Shown here in pieces: positions 1 to 5,487 of a stretch of DNA of 9,945 bases (positions are counted from its first letter, which is position 1; every line of letters starts with the position of its first letter). Below the pieces are notes generated by a model. The model did no database searches. It was not told the DNA's origin and was given only the letters and a program-made list of their open reading frames with translations. Both the position numbers and the translations under genes were made by a program. Source of the stretch: MGIIb-O5 sp036154155 (GTDB lineage: Archaea > Thermoplasmatota > Poseidoniia > Poseidoniales > Thalassarchaeaceae); the NCBI GenBank assembly GCA_036154155.1, contig JAYZLP010000039.1:1-9945 (forward strand), read 5' to 3'.

Positions 1-91
1 GAAGGCCATCGCTGAATTCTTCGACGATGAAGAAGTTACCATAGAGGACATTAGGGGTGTAAAGTGGGCAGTGCTAAACCGTCGGGATTAA
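1..91 (+). CDS. 3' end of an unidentified protein gene (partial)
   Basis: An open frame enters from the left edge (codons start at base 2) and ends at TAA 89-91, giving the last 29 residues of a protein. The tail begins KAIAEFFDDEEVTIEDIRG and ends in NRRD: it is acidic and helix-like with a short basic end. I do not recognise the family from this fragment. It is called a real gene end because it points towards the tRNA on the same strand with only a 27-base gap, in keeping with the tight packing of the window. The promoter of the tRNA must lie within or just after this coding tail. Confidence 0.5.
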   Translation, partial: KAIAEFFDDEEVTIEDIRGVKWAVLNRRD

Positions 92-118
92 ACACATGTC
101 TCTGGTCGAAAAACCGCT

Positions 119-195
119 GGACCCATAGTGTAGCCTGGATATCACATGAGCTTGCGGAGCTTGTAACCCGTGTTCGAATCGCGGTGGGTCCGCCA
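119..195 (+). tRNA. tRNA-Arg, anticodon GCG, CCA encoded
   Basis: A full cloverleaf can be drawn. The 7-bp acceptor stem pairs GGACCCA (119-125) with TGGGTCC (185-191), followed by discriminator G192 and encoded CCA at 193-195. The D arm pairs GTG 128-130 with CAC 143-145 and has GG at 137-138. The anticodon stem is 147-151 with 159-163 (two G-T wobble pairs), with loop TTGCGGA and anticodon GCG at 154-156, reading CGC/CGU arginine codons. The T arm is 168-172 with 180-184 and has loop TTCGAAT. The variable loop is only 4 bases (164-167). There is no intron. Position 26 is A (base 146), so this tRNA would not offer the G26 that Trm1 modifies. An alternative register giving a TGC (Ala) anticodon breaks the anticodon stem and is rejected. 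Confidence 0.93.
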
Positions 196-255
196 CCATC
201 CTAATCCACGAGGTGCCGCCATGACGTTCATCAAGACCTACCCCCACGCACGCCC

Positions 256-675
256 ATGGCTTACGTCTCGACCAGAAGGATCGACTTTCCAATGGTCGAT
301 TTGGCCAAGATAGTCTACTATCCCAGATTCTGGGACCTCGCTCACAGGTTCTACGAGGAGTCGTGGGAGCACTCATGCGGCCTGCATTACAACGAAATCC
401 TGAGCGAGCATCGAATAGCCTTCCCTCTGGTCCATAGTGAGGCAGAGTTCCTTCACCCTCTCGCATACGGAGATACAGTACAATGCACCATCACCACAAC
501 AAGGATAGGTAAAACGTCCATAGAATGGAAATACGAGTTTAGGAATCAAGAGGGCACTCTTTGCTGGTCAGCAAAGCAAGTCACAGTCTGCACCAGCATG
601 GACGAGGTCAAGTCGAAGATACCAGTGCCGGACTGGATGAGATCTGGCTTGGAAGAGAGGATGGCTCCCGAGTAG
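256..675 (+). CDS. 4HBT/hotdog-fold acyl-CoA thioesterase
   Basis: This 139-residue protein has the length and layout of single-domain hotdog thioesterases of the 4-hydroxybenzoyl-CoA/YbgC group. The N-terminal signature is clear: RRIDF, then VDLAKIVYYPRFWD at residues 14-27, matching the family pattern D-x-A-x-I-V-Y-Y-P-x-F. Asp15 falls at the usual catalytic Asp. The rest follows the expected hotdog strands, ending in the AKQVTVC strand and a PVPDWMR tail typical of the group. The likely reaction is hydrolysis of a cytoplasmic acyl- or aryl-CoA; the substrate cannot be told from sequence. ATG 256 is chosen because MAYVSTRRIDF fits the normal N-terminus. No Shine-Dalgarno precedes it, although one precedes an out-of-frame ATG at 221. 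It lies 60 bases after the tRNA and may share its transcript. Its TAG abuts the stop of the convergent pentapeptide gene. Confidence 0.88.
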   Translation: MAYVSTRRIDFPMVDLAKIVYYPRFWDLAHRFYEESWEHSCGLHYNEILSEHRIAFPLVHSEAEFLHPLAYGDTVQCTITTTRIGKTSIEWKYEFRNQEGTLCWSAKQVTVCTSMDEVKSKIPVPDWMRSGLEERMAPE

Positions 676-1062
676 TCACTCCCTGGGCCACTTCTTCTCC
701 AGGGCTTTGAGCAACGAGTCGTCCAACTTGGCATCCCAGTAGTTGGCATCCCTCCATACCGCGTATCTGCCCCTGATTCCCCGCATGTCCGCGCCATCTA
801 GCCTAGCTCCCTGCATGTTCGAGAGACCGAGCCTCGCTTTGATCAGACGAGCCCCTCGCATGTCCGCACCGTCCAACGCTGCCTTCATGAGATTCGCGCC
901 CTTCAAAGACGCCTCCCTAAGGTCCGCTCCTGAAAGATCCGCACCCTCTAGGTCCGCCCCATCCAGGATGGCCCTCCTCATGTTCGCACCAGAAAGCGCG
1001 GCTCCTCGCAAATCAGCACCTATGTGCGAGGTGAACGACCAGTCCTTTGGAGAATCTTCCAT
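676..1062 (-). CDS. Pentapeptide-repeat protein
   Basis: The body of the protein is an unbroken run of A-(D/N/x)-(L/M)-x-x pentapeptides. Counting from ATG 1062 it begins at residue 16, with about 16 clear repeats such as ADLRG, ANMRR, ADLEG, ADLSG and ADMRG. Three or four weaker ones (AVWRD, ANYWD, AKLDD) then keep the same register to about residue 115. This predicts a right-handed quadrilateral beta-helix of four to five coils, capped by a basic C-terminal helix. Some members of the family (Qnr, MfpA) mimic DNA and protect or inhibit gyrase, but most have no known role, and no function is claimed here. No signal peptide or membrane segment is present. I choose ATG 1062 because GAGG lies 6 bases before it. 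A GTG at 1074 would instead overlap the upstream gene's TGA by 3 bases. Either way it is translationally coupled to that gene. Its TGA abuts the thioesterase stop with no gap. Confidence 0.85.
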   Translation of the reverse strand: MEDSPKDWSFTSHIGADLRGAALSGANMRRAILDGADLEGADLSGADLREASLKGANLMKAALDGADMRGARLIKARLGLSNMQGARLDGADMRGIRGRYAVWRDANYWDAKLDDSLLKALEKKWPRE

Positions 1063-1068
1063 TCTATT

Positions 1069-1074
1069 CCTCAC
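1069..1074 (-). promoter_or_regulatory. Shine-Dalgarno deciding the pentapeptide gene start
   Basis: Read on the minus strand, GTGAGG ends 6 bases before ATG 1062, a good ribosome-binding-site distance. The element overlaps the TGA stop of the upstream gene (1071-1073), so ribosomes ending there could re-initiate. The alternative GTG start at 1074 lies inside this element. Confidence 0.5.
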
Positions 1075-1598
1075 ATAGACAGGTCTTCGAGATGATCTAG
1101 CCCGGCGTCGGTTAGAACGACGAACCGGTTTTTCTCCTGGCTCCCCGACGGGTAAGTCAACAAATCTCCCTCAATCATTCTGTTGATGTATAGTGAAAGA
1201 TTCCATTTCTCTACCTCGTCCTCGGTCCATTCTCCAGTTTGTGAGATGAGCCTCCTTATTTCTCTGGGGGGAGTGTCTCTCTCCCTCTCCACATTCCTGA
1301 GATAGTGAATAGAGGCGAGAATAACGTCTGACGTCTTGTCGACACCGCAGGAGGTCAACAGCTGCTTGAATGACGACCCCCTCTCAGGAATCCCAGCCAT
1401 TCTCGCTCTCTCGGTCGCCTCCTCTATCGCTGCGTCTCTTGAACGACGAATTTTCGAGAGTGCGGACTGCCAGGTGTCCGTCTTCAGTATCTTGCCGAAG
1501 CTTTCCGAGACTTCCGCCTCTTCACCAGTCAAGTCAATCTCCTCAGATCCAACTTTGATGTATATCCTGCCCATGACACCAGCATCCTCCTCACTCAT
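1071..1598 (-). CDS. Unrecognised protein, possible winged-helix-like C-terminus
   Basis: I do not recognise this 175-residue protein. From ATG 1598 it starts MSEEDAGVMGRIYIKVGSEE, a short beta-like stretch. A charged helical region follows (SALSKIRRSRDAAIEEATERARM), then a motif with one Cys (LLTSCGVDKTSDVIL). The C-terminal 70 residues alternate helices and end with a strand pair (LLTYPSG ... NRFVVLTDAG), which resembles the recognition helix and wing of winged-helix DNA-binding domains. That assignment is inference only. No signal peptide or membrane segment is seen. The frame extends upstream to ATG 1646, but ATG 1598 is preferred because a TATA-like TGATAATT lies 22 to 29 bases before it, as for a leaderless message. 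ATG 1574 is a third option. It is the first gene of a two-gene unit with the pentapeptide protein. Confidence 0.72.
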   Translation of the reverse strand: MSEEDAGVMGRIYIKVGSEEIDLTGEEAEVSESFGKILKTDTWQSALSKIRRSRDAAIEEATERARMAGIPERGSSFKQLLTSCGVDKTSDVILASIHYLRNVERERDTPPREIRRLISQTGEWTEDEVEKWNLSLYINRMIEGDLLTYPSGSQEKNRFVVLTDAGLDHLEDLSM

Positions 1599-1619
1599 GC
1601 ACCGGCGCACAGAGTAACC

Positions 1620-1627
1620 AATTATCA
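1620..1627 (-). promoter_or_regulatory. TATA box for the minus-strand two-gene unit
   Basis: TGATAATT on the minus strand lies 22 to 29 bases before ATG 1598, the spacing expected of an archaeal TATA box when transcription starts at the start codon. The surrounding stretch 1619-1650 is AT-rich, unlike the flanking coding sequence. It would serve the unknown gene and the coupled pentapeptide gene. Confidence 0.45.
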
Positions 1628-1689
1628 AGTTATTATTTCTGAACATTCTTTAACAAAGTTGGAAAACTCGTCATTGAAACCCGGGCTAC

Positions 1690-1698
1690 CATTAAATT
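1690..1698 (+). promoter_or_regulatory. TATA box for the PAC2-family gene
   Basis: CATTAAATT lies 23 to 31 bases before ATG 1721, consistent with a leaderless start at that codon. It overlaps the TTG at 1697 that would open the longest reading frame, which argues against the longer protein. AGAGG at 1708-1712 gives an alternative, Shine-Dalgarno-led reading of the same start. Confidence 0.5.
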
Positions 1699-1720
1699 GC
1701 CCGAAGCAGAGGCACGGGCA

Positions 1721-2488
1721 ATGGCGGAAGACTCCAGCGCCGGATACCCATTGGTCCTTCATGCCAATGCCGACCCCTCCAAACTAGGTGGAACGGCAAT
1801 TTGCGGCTTTTCGACAGTTGGCTCAGTCGGAGTCATAGCGGCCACGCATCTGATCAAATCCCTCGAATTGTCGCCCATGGGGACCGTGATGCACCCAAAG
1901 TTTCCTGCTATCGCACTAATTCACGATTCAGTTCCGAAGCACCCGGTCAGAGTTTACCAGGGCGATGGGATAGGGGTTTTCACCGCCGAGATTCAATTCC
2001 CCCCGGAGAACGATGCTTACTTCGGAGAAACGGTATTGGAGTGGTTCACCAAAGGGGGGTTCGATAGACTGATCGTTGTTGACGGGGTTGTCAGCAATGA
2101 TTTGGGAATCAAGGAGGAAAGTGACCTATGGGGGGTCTCTTCCACTTCCTCTGGTAGGGACAGGCTGAATGACGCCGGCGTTCAGCAGATTCAACATGGG
2201 ATAGTTTCCGGAATTTCGGGTTACCTGATAGCAGAGGGAGAGAGGAGGGGCTTGGATGTAACGGCCCTTCTGGCAGAGTGCAACCCAATGTATCCCGATG
2301 CCCGTGCGGCATTGATGGCCATCGACGGACTAAGTGAGATATTGGACATGGAGATCCCAGTCCAAGAGCTCCTGGAGGACGCTCGTAGCATAGAGGAGAG
2401 GGTTCGTGAGGCCTTCGAAAGAGCTCAATCTACTGCTTTACCTGCTCCTGGTCCCGATGACGAGGACGACGTCCCGATGATTCACTAG
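1721..2488 (+). CDS. PAC2-family protein (proteasome assembly chaperone homologue)
   Basis: This 255-residue cytoplasmic protein matches the PAC2 family, which includes archaeal PbaA/PbaB and eukaryotic proteasome assembly chaperones. Visible family features are an N-terminal strand followed by a glycine-rich turn (AICGFSTVGSVGVIAATHLI), a strand-helix segment around HPKFPAIALIHDS, a RVYQGDGIGVFTAEIQF strand pair, and the helix-strand DRLIVVDGVV. Later come GISGYLIAEGERRGLDVTAL and a helical segment rich in acidic residues. The usual role is in 20S proteasome assembly or regulation, but many archaeal paralogues have no assigned partner. The tail is acidic (DDEDD) and ends MIH, so it lacks the C-terminal hydrophobic-Tyr-X motif that docks proteasome activators. 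ATG 1721 is chosen over TTG 1697 because a TATA box covers the latter. Its TAG is shared, as palindromic CTAG, with the convergent nfuA stop. Confidence 0.85.
   Translation: MAEDSSAGYPLVLHANADPSKLGGTAICGFSTVGSVGVIAATHLIKSLELSPMGTVMHPKFPAIALIHDSVPKHPVRVYQGDGIGVFTAEIQFPPENDAYFGETVLEWFTKGGFDRLIVVDGVVSNDLGIKEESDLWGVSSTSSGRDRLNDAGVQQIQHGIVSGISGYLIAEGERRGLDVTALLAECNPMYPDARAALMAIDGLSEILDMEIPVQELLEDARSIEERVREAFERAQSTALPAPGPDDEDDVPMIH
2485..2488. other. Shared palindromic CTAG stop of two convergent genes
   Basis: CTAG reads TAG on both strands. The plus-strand PAC2-family gene ends with TAG 2486-2488 and the minus-strand nfuA gene ends with TAG 2487-2485, so one 4-base palindrome terminates both frames and there is no intergenic space. 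Confidence 0.9.
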
Positions 2489-3111
2489 TAGAACGGGTTT
2501 GTTCCCGCGGCGTGATCAGTCGCATCAATCACCTCTGCGATTGAAGGAACGTGATCCTTGATCATGCTCTCCACGCCCTGCTTCAGGGTAACGTCCGCCA
2601 TTCCGCAACCCTGGCATCCTCCTCCGAACACAATTACCGCCTTTCCATCCTCTACCCCCATCAACTCGACATGTCCTCCATGTGAGGCGACGGCTGGGTT
2701 GACTTCTGACTCAATTATCTCTGCAACGGCCTTGGAAATTTCGTCCATCCACAGTGGGTTTGGGTTGTCGAAACTGAACCCCCCTCCCATCAGGGTCTCT
2801 TGGTAGTCGAGGGTGGTGCCTTCCAGATACTTAGCACTCCTGGGGTCGACGAATACTACCATCCCGTCAACATCTATCTCCATGTCGCCCTCCTTCGCAT
2901 CCTTCTTCTCGATAAACTGTAAATCGTATTGGAACCCTTCCTTGCTCCTTCCAGTGATTTCGACTCTGAGGCAGACCTCGTTGATCTCCTCAGTAGCTTC
3001 AGCGAAATGGTCTAGCATTTCCTTGGCCTTGGGGCTGAAACTCAACATCGCTCTCGACTCCCGTACCATCCCGTCATTCTTCAAGGCTTGCTCAGGTATC
3101 ACTATCGTCAT
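2485..3111 (-). CDS. nfuA: NfuA-type Fe-S cluster carrier protein
   Basis: The 208-residue protein has the two-domain layout of bacterial NfuA. Residues ~22-117 form an A-type (IscA/HesB-like) domain (SFSPKAKEMLDHF ... MVVFVDPRSAKYLEGTTLDY). It contains only Cys47, so the three cluster-binding cysteines are missing, as in the degenerate A-type domain of E. coli NfuA. Residues ~123-208 form the NifU C-terminal domain with NPAVASHGGHVEL and the cluster-binding motif GGGCQGCGM (Cys166, Cys169). It then runs ADVTLKQGVE and ends NPFY, much like the E. coli SYY end. It should bind a 4Fe-4S cluster at a dimer interface and deliver it to target enzymes. ATG 3111 is chosen for its strong purine-rich Shine-Dalgarno; ATGs at residues 15 and 22 are weaker alternatives. 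It is divergent from moaA, whose product needs two such clusters. Confidence 0.93.
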   Translation of the reverse strand: MTIVIPEQALKNDGMVRESRAMLSFSPKAKEMLDHFAEATEEINEVCLRVEITGRSKEGFQYDLQFIEKKDAKEGDMEIDVDGMVVFVDPRSAKYLEGTTLDYQETLMGGGFSFDNPNPLWMDEISKAVAEIIESEVNPAVASHGGHVELMGVEDGKAVIVFGGGCQGCGMADVTLKQGVESMIKDHVPSIAEVIDATDHAAGTNPFY

Positions 3112-3123
3112 CCCTCCTCTCCT
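3112..3123 (-). promoter_or_regulatory. Strong Shine-Dalgarno before nfuA
   Basis: On the minus strand AGGAGAGGAGGG immediately precedes ATG 3111. AGGAG ends 7 bases before the ATG, the usual spacing. It is the most evident ribosome-binding site in the window and sits in the 18-base gap between the divergent nfuA and moaA starts. Confidence 0.65.
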
Positions 3124-3129
3124 AGGTGT

Positions 3130-4128
3130 GTGGCGGGACGCGAAGTAACAGACAGGTTGGGCAGACCGCTCCGTGATTTGAGAATTTCAGTTACGGATAG
3201 GTGTAACTTTCGTTGTCGATATTGCATGCCAAGGGAGGTCTTCGGAAACGACTTCCCCTTCATGGATCGTTCTCATATCATGACATTTGAGGAAATAGAT
3301 AGGTTGGCCGGAATTTTCGTTTCTCTGGGCGTAGAGAAGATACGACTAACTGGCGGTGAACCACTTCTCCGTAGGAATCTGCACGAGTTGGTTTCCATGC
3401 TCGCTCTGAGAAAGGTCGAGATCGCTATGACGACCAATGGGGTCCTTCTGCCAAGGTATGCACCAGCCCTTTCTGCTGCAGGGTTGGATAGGGTCACTGT
3501 TAGCTTGGATGCTATAGACGAGGCGACATTTGCAGCAATTACTGATTCCGGTCACACCGTCGCTTCCGTTCTAGCAGGTATTGAGGCCGCGGAATCGGTT
3601 GGACTGGGCCCAATCAAGATTAACACGGTTGTGAGAAAGGGCTCGAACGAAGATGAGATACTGGAGCTGATAGAGCGATTCTCGAATAGGGACATCGCCG
3701 TTCGCTTCATCGAGTTCATGGATGTGGGCAATACAAATGGTTGGAGCCTCGACGAGGTCGTTACAGCGGATGAGATTAGGGAAATCATCGGCAGTCTCGA
3801 ACCCATTGAATCCCCTAGGAATAGCGATGTTGCAAAGAGATACACACTCCCTCAGGGGAACGAGGTCGGAATAATCACCAGTGTCACGGAGCCGTTCTGC
3901 AAGAACTGCACGAGAGCTAGGATTTCTGCAGACGGCAGGCTCTTCACCTGCCTGTTCGCAAATCGCGGCCTAGATCTTTTGACACCTCTCAGGGATGGCT
4001 CTTCGGACAGTGAAATAGAATCGATGATTAGGCGGCACTGGGAGGTCCGACAGGACAGGTACTCGGAGATAAGGTCAGAAGAAACAGTCAACCGAGAGAG
4101 GGTTGAGATGTCCTATATCGGCGGTTGA
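3130..4128 (+). CDS. moaA: GTP 3',8-cyclase MoaA (radical SAM, molybdopterin synthesis)
   Basis: MoaA turns GTP into the 3',8-cyclised intermediate, the first step of molybdenum-cofactor synthesis. Counting from GTG 3130 (332 residues, typical family length), the N-terminus reads VTDRLGRPLRDLRISVTDRC, as in MoaA. The radical-SAM cluster motif CNFRCRYC has Cys25, Cys29 and Cys32. The SAM-binding TGGEPLLRR follows, then NTVVRKG and VRFIEFMDVG. The second cluster is held by PFCKNC plus a later Cys (Cys257, Cys260, Cys274), which marks MoaA against other radical-SAM enzymes. The protein ends in the diglycine IGG needed in the active site, so it looks intact. The frame stays open back to TTG 3088, but that would run into nfuA; GTG 3130 gives the family N-terminus. 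No other molybdopterin gene is in view. Its stop overlaps trm1 by 16 bases. Confidence 0.95.
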   Translation: MAGREVTDRLGRPLRDLRISVTDRCNFRCRYCMPREVFGNDFPFMDRSHIMTFEEIDRLAGIFVSLGVEKIRLTGGEPLLRRNLHELVSMLALRKVEIAMTTNGVLLPRYAPALSAAGLDRVTVSLDAIDEATFAAITDSGHTVASVLAGIEAAESVGLGPIKINTVVRKGSNEDEILELIERFSNRDIAVRFIEFMDVGNTNGWSLDEVVTADEIREIIGSLEPIESPRNSDVAKRYTLPQGNEVGIITSVTEPFCKNCTRARISADGRLFTCLFANRGLDLLTPLRDGSSDSEIESMIRRHWEVRQDRYSEIRSEETVNRERVEMSYIGG

Positions 4129-5441
4129 AGGGACATTGTCGCATCCACTATCACGTCCCATGGCGCATCGGTTCTGATGGATGGCTTACCATAGTGTGTC
4201 AGGCCCGCCCTGAAACCCTCACTTTCTAGGCACTCGACCAATGCCCTCGGGCTTGGTGGCCCGGATATCTCTAGCCAGCTTGAAAGGTCGTCCACCACTA
4301 TGTGGTGAGGAGCATCGATAACACGTGACTCCTCGTTGATGTTCTTCACACTCCTGGCCACTCTTCTCCCCTCCCTTTCGAAGTCAGCCTCAGACCAACC
4401 CGCTTCGTCATCCTCCACGTAGCTCTCCGTGCACATGTACAGGGCTCTTTCCTCTGTCATGGATGCCATGGCCTCCTCATCGCCCATGCTACCAATCCAC
4501 ATTGGACCCGATACCCTGCGGTCATTCCTCATAACGGGGTAGGAGAGTGGCAACATGCAGTCCATCGGTAATTTCCCGAGAGAAGTTTCTGGATGCAGTC
4601 CCGATTGGATAGAGGACAACACCTCATCCTCGCTGGGAGAGTGAACCCTCCAGCCAAGACTTCCCTCCACCTCACTAGCCGCCCCCTTCCTCTTTATCGT
4701 ACGAGCCGAGACACGCAGGTGGTGAGAATCCCAGATTGACAATAGCGGAACTATGGCCCTGTCATGCCTTGCAGCCGTTCTTGCAAGGGTCGCCAAGAGG
4801 ACCCTCAAAGCCGAGTCATGAGCTAGGCCATCGGTCCTTACCCTTGCTCCATACCTCCTCAGTAGGGGGTCCTTCGACGAGCCAGTCAAGGCCGCCGTGT
4901 CAGTTGCACTTACCTCGATCACGCCCCCTCTAGCCAATGACTGAACAGCAGTATCCAGGAATGGGACAGGGGAACCATATGGATCGATATCTACCCAATG
5001 CCTGCCATGATTGAGCACCATCGCACGCAGGTCGCCTATGACGGCATTGAGCTCGCCCTTGCCGTGTTTGGGCGGGAATTCGTCATGGTTCCTGACAGCC
5101 CAAGATAGCGACTCTTTATCGAGATCGCCCATCACAATTTCTAGTCTCTCTGCGCTTTCCGGAGGCAACTCATTAACCCATCTCCGAGCACGAACTCCTG
5201 TAGCCGCCAAACCATCCAGTGCGTATATCGTCCCATCTCCCAGCATTCCACTTTCAATCGCATGCTGCAACAGCAGAACACTCCTGGTCCTGCTGCCGGC
5301 CATGGCTGGATTGAGAAATGCCCCTCCGCCCTTGGCAGCAGGTCCACGACGCCCTTCTTCGGGCCTCTCAGCCACCCTCATCACGGTTCGCCCTTCTCTA
5401 TGGACGACCCCCGGCCACCCTCTTGGCTCGTCTGACACCAC
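4113..5441 (-). CDS. trm1: tRNA (guanine26-N2)-dimethyltransferase Trm1
   Basis: Trm1 methylates guanine 26 of many tRNAs to N2-methyl- and N2,N2-dimethylguanosine with SAM as donor. In this 442-residue protein the early FLNPAM segment (residues 42-47) matches the family's conserved FxNPxM. SAM-binding motif I is LDGLAATGVRARR (75-87), the catalytic-site signature is DIDPYGSP (151-158), and ATDTAALTG follows at 179-187. The C-terminal domain keeps SGPMWIG. The region between, where homologues I know often carry paired CxxC zinc ligands, has only one Cys, so a metal site is probably lost. The start is GTG 5441 (or GTG 5438), required to include the REGR segment; ATG 5381 would cut into it. It follows purM on the same strand after 46 bases and overlaps moaA tail to tail. 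Confidence 0.92.
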   Translation of the reverse strand: MVSDEPRGWPGVVHREGRTVMRVAERPEEGRRGPAAKGGGAFLNPAMAGSRTRSVLLLQHAIESGMLGDGTIYALDGLAATGVRARRWVNELPPESAERLEIVMGDLDKESLSWAVRNHDEFPPKHGKGELNAVIGDLRAMVLNHGRHWVDIDPYGSPVPFLDTAVQSLARGGVIEVSATDTAALTGSSKDPLLRRYGARVRTDGLAHDSALRVLLATLARTAARHDRAIVPLLSIWDSHHLRVSARTIKRKGAASEVEGSLGWRVHSPSEDEVLSSIQSGLHPETSLGKLPMDCMLPLSYPVMRNDRRVSGPMWIGSMGDEEAMASMTEERALYMCTESYVEDDEAGWSEADFEREGRRVARSVKNINEESRVIDAPHHIVVDDLSSWLEISGPPSPRALVECLESEGFRAGLTHYGKPSIRTDAPWDVIVDATMSLQPPI

Positions 5442-5487
5442 GTCAACGCGACACCCTCATGACTCAAGGCATTGACGTCAGAAGAAA

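Noticed and set aside
74..466. Minus-strand ORF of 130 codons
   Set aside because: It runs across the tRNA gene and antisense to the thioesterase, with no recognisable motif.
676..1062. Possible CRISPR-like or tandem DNA repeat array
   Set aside because: The 15-base periodicity is explained by protein pentapeptides; units are degenerate with no spacers.
743..1078. Plus-strand ORF of 111 codons rich in Ser, Ala, Pro and Arg
   Set aside because: It is the antisense shadow of the pentapeptide repeats; its periodicity mirrors the real repeat on the other strand.
1697..1720. TTG start extending the PAC2-family protein by 8 residues
   Set aside because: The TTG lies in the TATA-like box, while ATG 1721 has the expected promoter spacing and a possible AGAGG site.
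3088..3129. TTG start extending MoaA by 14 residues
   Set aside because: It would begin inside the divergent nfuA gene, and the added residues do not resemble MoaA N-termini.
5011..5475. Plus-strand ORF of 154 codons
   Set aside because: It lies antisense to the conserved SAM-binding and N-terminal part of trm1, is low in complexity (Ser, Pro, Arg, Leu) and resembles no family.
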